A DNA stretch of 6,051 bases from positions 1-6,051 of the forward strand of contig JAKAJW010000125.1 in assembly GCA_021813645.1 (NCBI GenBank), written 5' to 3'. The notes beneath the pieces are model-generated. The model ran no database searches, was not told the DNA's origin, and saw only the letters and a list, made by a program, of their open reading frames with translations. This document shows, one piece after another, positions 5,642 to 6,051 of this stretch; within the stretch, counting starts at the first letter, position 1, and each line of letters starts with the position of its first letter. This DNA comes from Pseudomonadota bacterium. Its GTDB lineage: Bacteria > Pseudomonadota > Alphaproteobacteria > Rhodobacterales > Rhodobacteraceae. Made by a program: the position numbers and the translations under genes.

Positions 5642-6051
5642 ATGCGCGATATCGGCTTCGAGGCGCTCTGCGCGGCCGTCGCGGCGACGCCGGTGACGAC
5701 CCGGATCGGCCGGGTGGTGGAGCTTGGGCGCGGGGTGCTGAAAGTGGTCGGGTTGTCCAATGCGGCGGCGCTTGGCGACCGGGTGGAACTTGAAGCGGCC
5801 GCGGGGCGCCGGATCGGTGGCGAGGTGCTACGGCTCGCGCCGGAAGAAATCACCGTGCTGCCGGACGATTCGATCGAAGGCTTGGCGATCGGCGCGCGGG
5901 TTGAGCTGATCGGCCGCAGCGAGATCGCGCCGGATGTCAGTTGGGTTGGGCGGATCGTCGATCCGTTCGGCCGGCCGCTCGACGGGCGGCCGCTGTTTCC
6001 CGGGCCGGTGCCGCGGCCGTTGCGGGCCGCCGCGCCGCCGGCGGCGCGGCG
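5642..6051 (+). CDS. fliI: FliI, flagellar export ATPase (N-terminal part, 3' end outside window)
   Basis: FliI is the cytoplasmic F1-like ATPase that energises and prepares substrates at the flagellar export gate. The window holds the first 136 codons or so, with no stop before the edge; the full protein is usually about 440 residues. The start MRDIGFEALCAAVAATP is followed by a beta-barrel N-terminal domain with IGRVVELGRGVLKVVGLS and AALGDRVEL. Then comes the family motif WVGRIVDPFGRPLDGRPL (about residues 100-117), near the entry to the ATPase domain. The Walker A motif lies beyond the window. AAGGGA eight bases before the ATG at 5642 is a plausible ribosome site. It is divergent from flgB. 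The ATPases of virulence type III systems are similar, but every neighbour here is flagellar. Confidence 0.95.
   Translation, partial: MRDIGFEALCAAVAATPVTTRIGRVVELGRGVLKVVGLSNAAALGDRVELEAAAGRRIGGEVLRLAPEEITVLPDDSIEGLAIGARVELIGRSEIAPDVSWVGRIVDPFGRPLDGRPLFPGPVPRPLRAAAPPAAR

Noticed and set aside
5630..5648. Sigma-54-like GG...GC pair before fliI (GGGACACGGAGAATGC)
   Set aside because: The GG-GC spacing is one or two bases too long for a -24/-12 promoter, and it overlaps the fliI start codon.
5050..5793. A 247-codon + strand open frame spanning the flgB/fliI gap
   Set aside because: It crosses flgC, flgB, the control region and the fliI start in the wrong frame; fliI in its own frame has clear family motifs.
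1..6051. Mobile element, CRISPR array, tRNA or other novel system
   Set aside because: Nearly every base lies in a recognised flagellar gene or the one short control gap; no direct or inverted terminal repeats, transposase, spacer array or RNA gene was seen.

Overview
The window lies inside a flagellar gene cluster of a high-GC (about two-thirds G+C by eye) alphaproteobacterium. Protein motifs and gene order (flgB-flgC-fliE-fliQ-flgF-flgG-flgA-flgH-fliL, divergent from fliI and convergent with flhB) fit the flagellar loci of Rhodobacterales (Rhodobacter/Paracoccus/Roseobacter relatives). That assignment comes from recognition of order and motifs, not from a database search.

Layout, left to right. 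On the + strand, positions 1-502 hold the 3' half of flhB, the export-gate switch protein. Its stop overlaps the start of a 116-residue helical gene (499-849) that I do not recognise with certainty but that resembles a short FliJ-type export chaperone. This + strand unit meets the next operon tail to tail, with the two stop codons overlapping. On the - strand, read from right to left, a tightly packed nine-gene operon runs from 5556 to 846: flgB, flgC (proximal rod), fliE (MS ring-rod junction), fliQ (export gate), flgF and flgG (proximal and distal rod), flgA (P-ring chaperone), flgH (L-ring lipoprotein) and fliL (stator-associated membrane protein). Between flgB and fliI is the only real intergenic stretch (5557-5641). 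It is AT-rich and must carry divergent control signals. fliI, the export ATPase, starts at 5642 on the + strand and runs off the window.

The genes act together in building the flagellar basal body. FlhB, FliQ and FliI belong to the type III export apparatus. FliE, FlgB, FlgC, FlgF and FlgG are exported through it and stack into the rod. FlgA and FlgH go by the Sec route to make the P and L rings. FliL sits beside the stator at the inner membrane.

This is largely an ordinary, intact flagellar locus. I see no mobile element, CRISPR array, RNA gene or defence module. The points most worth a second look are the small gene after flhB, a histidine-rich repeat linker with a 9-residue period in FliL, the overlapping convergent stop codons, and the compact divergent control region.
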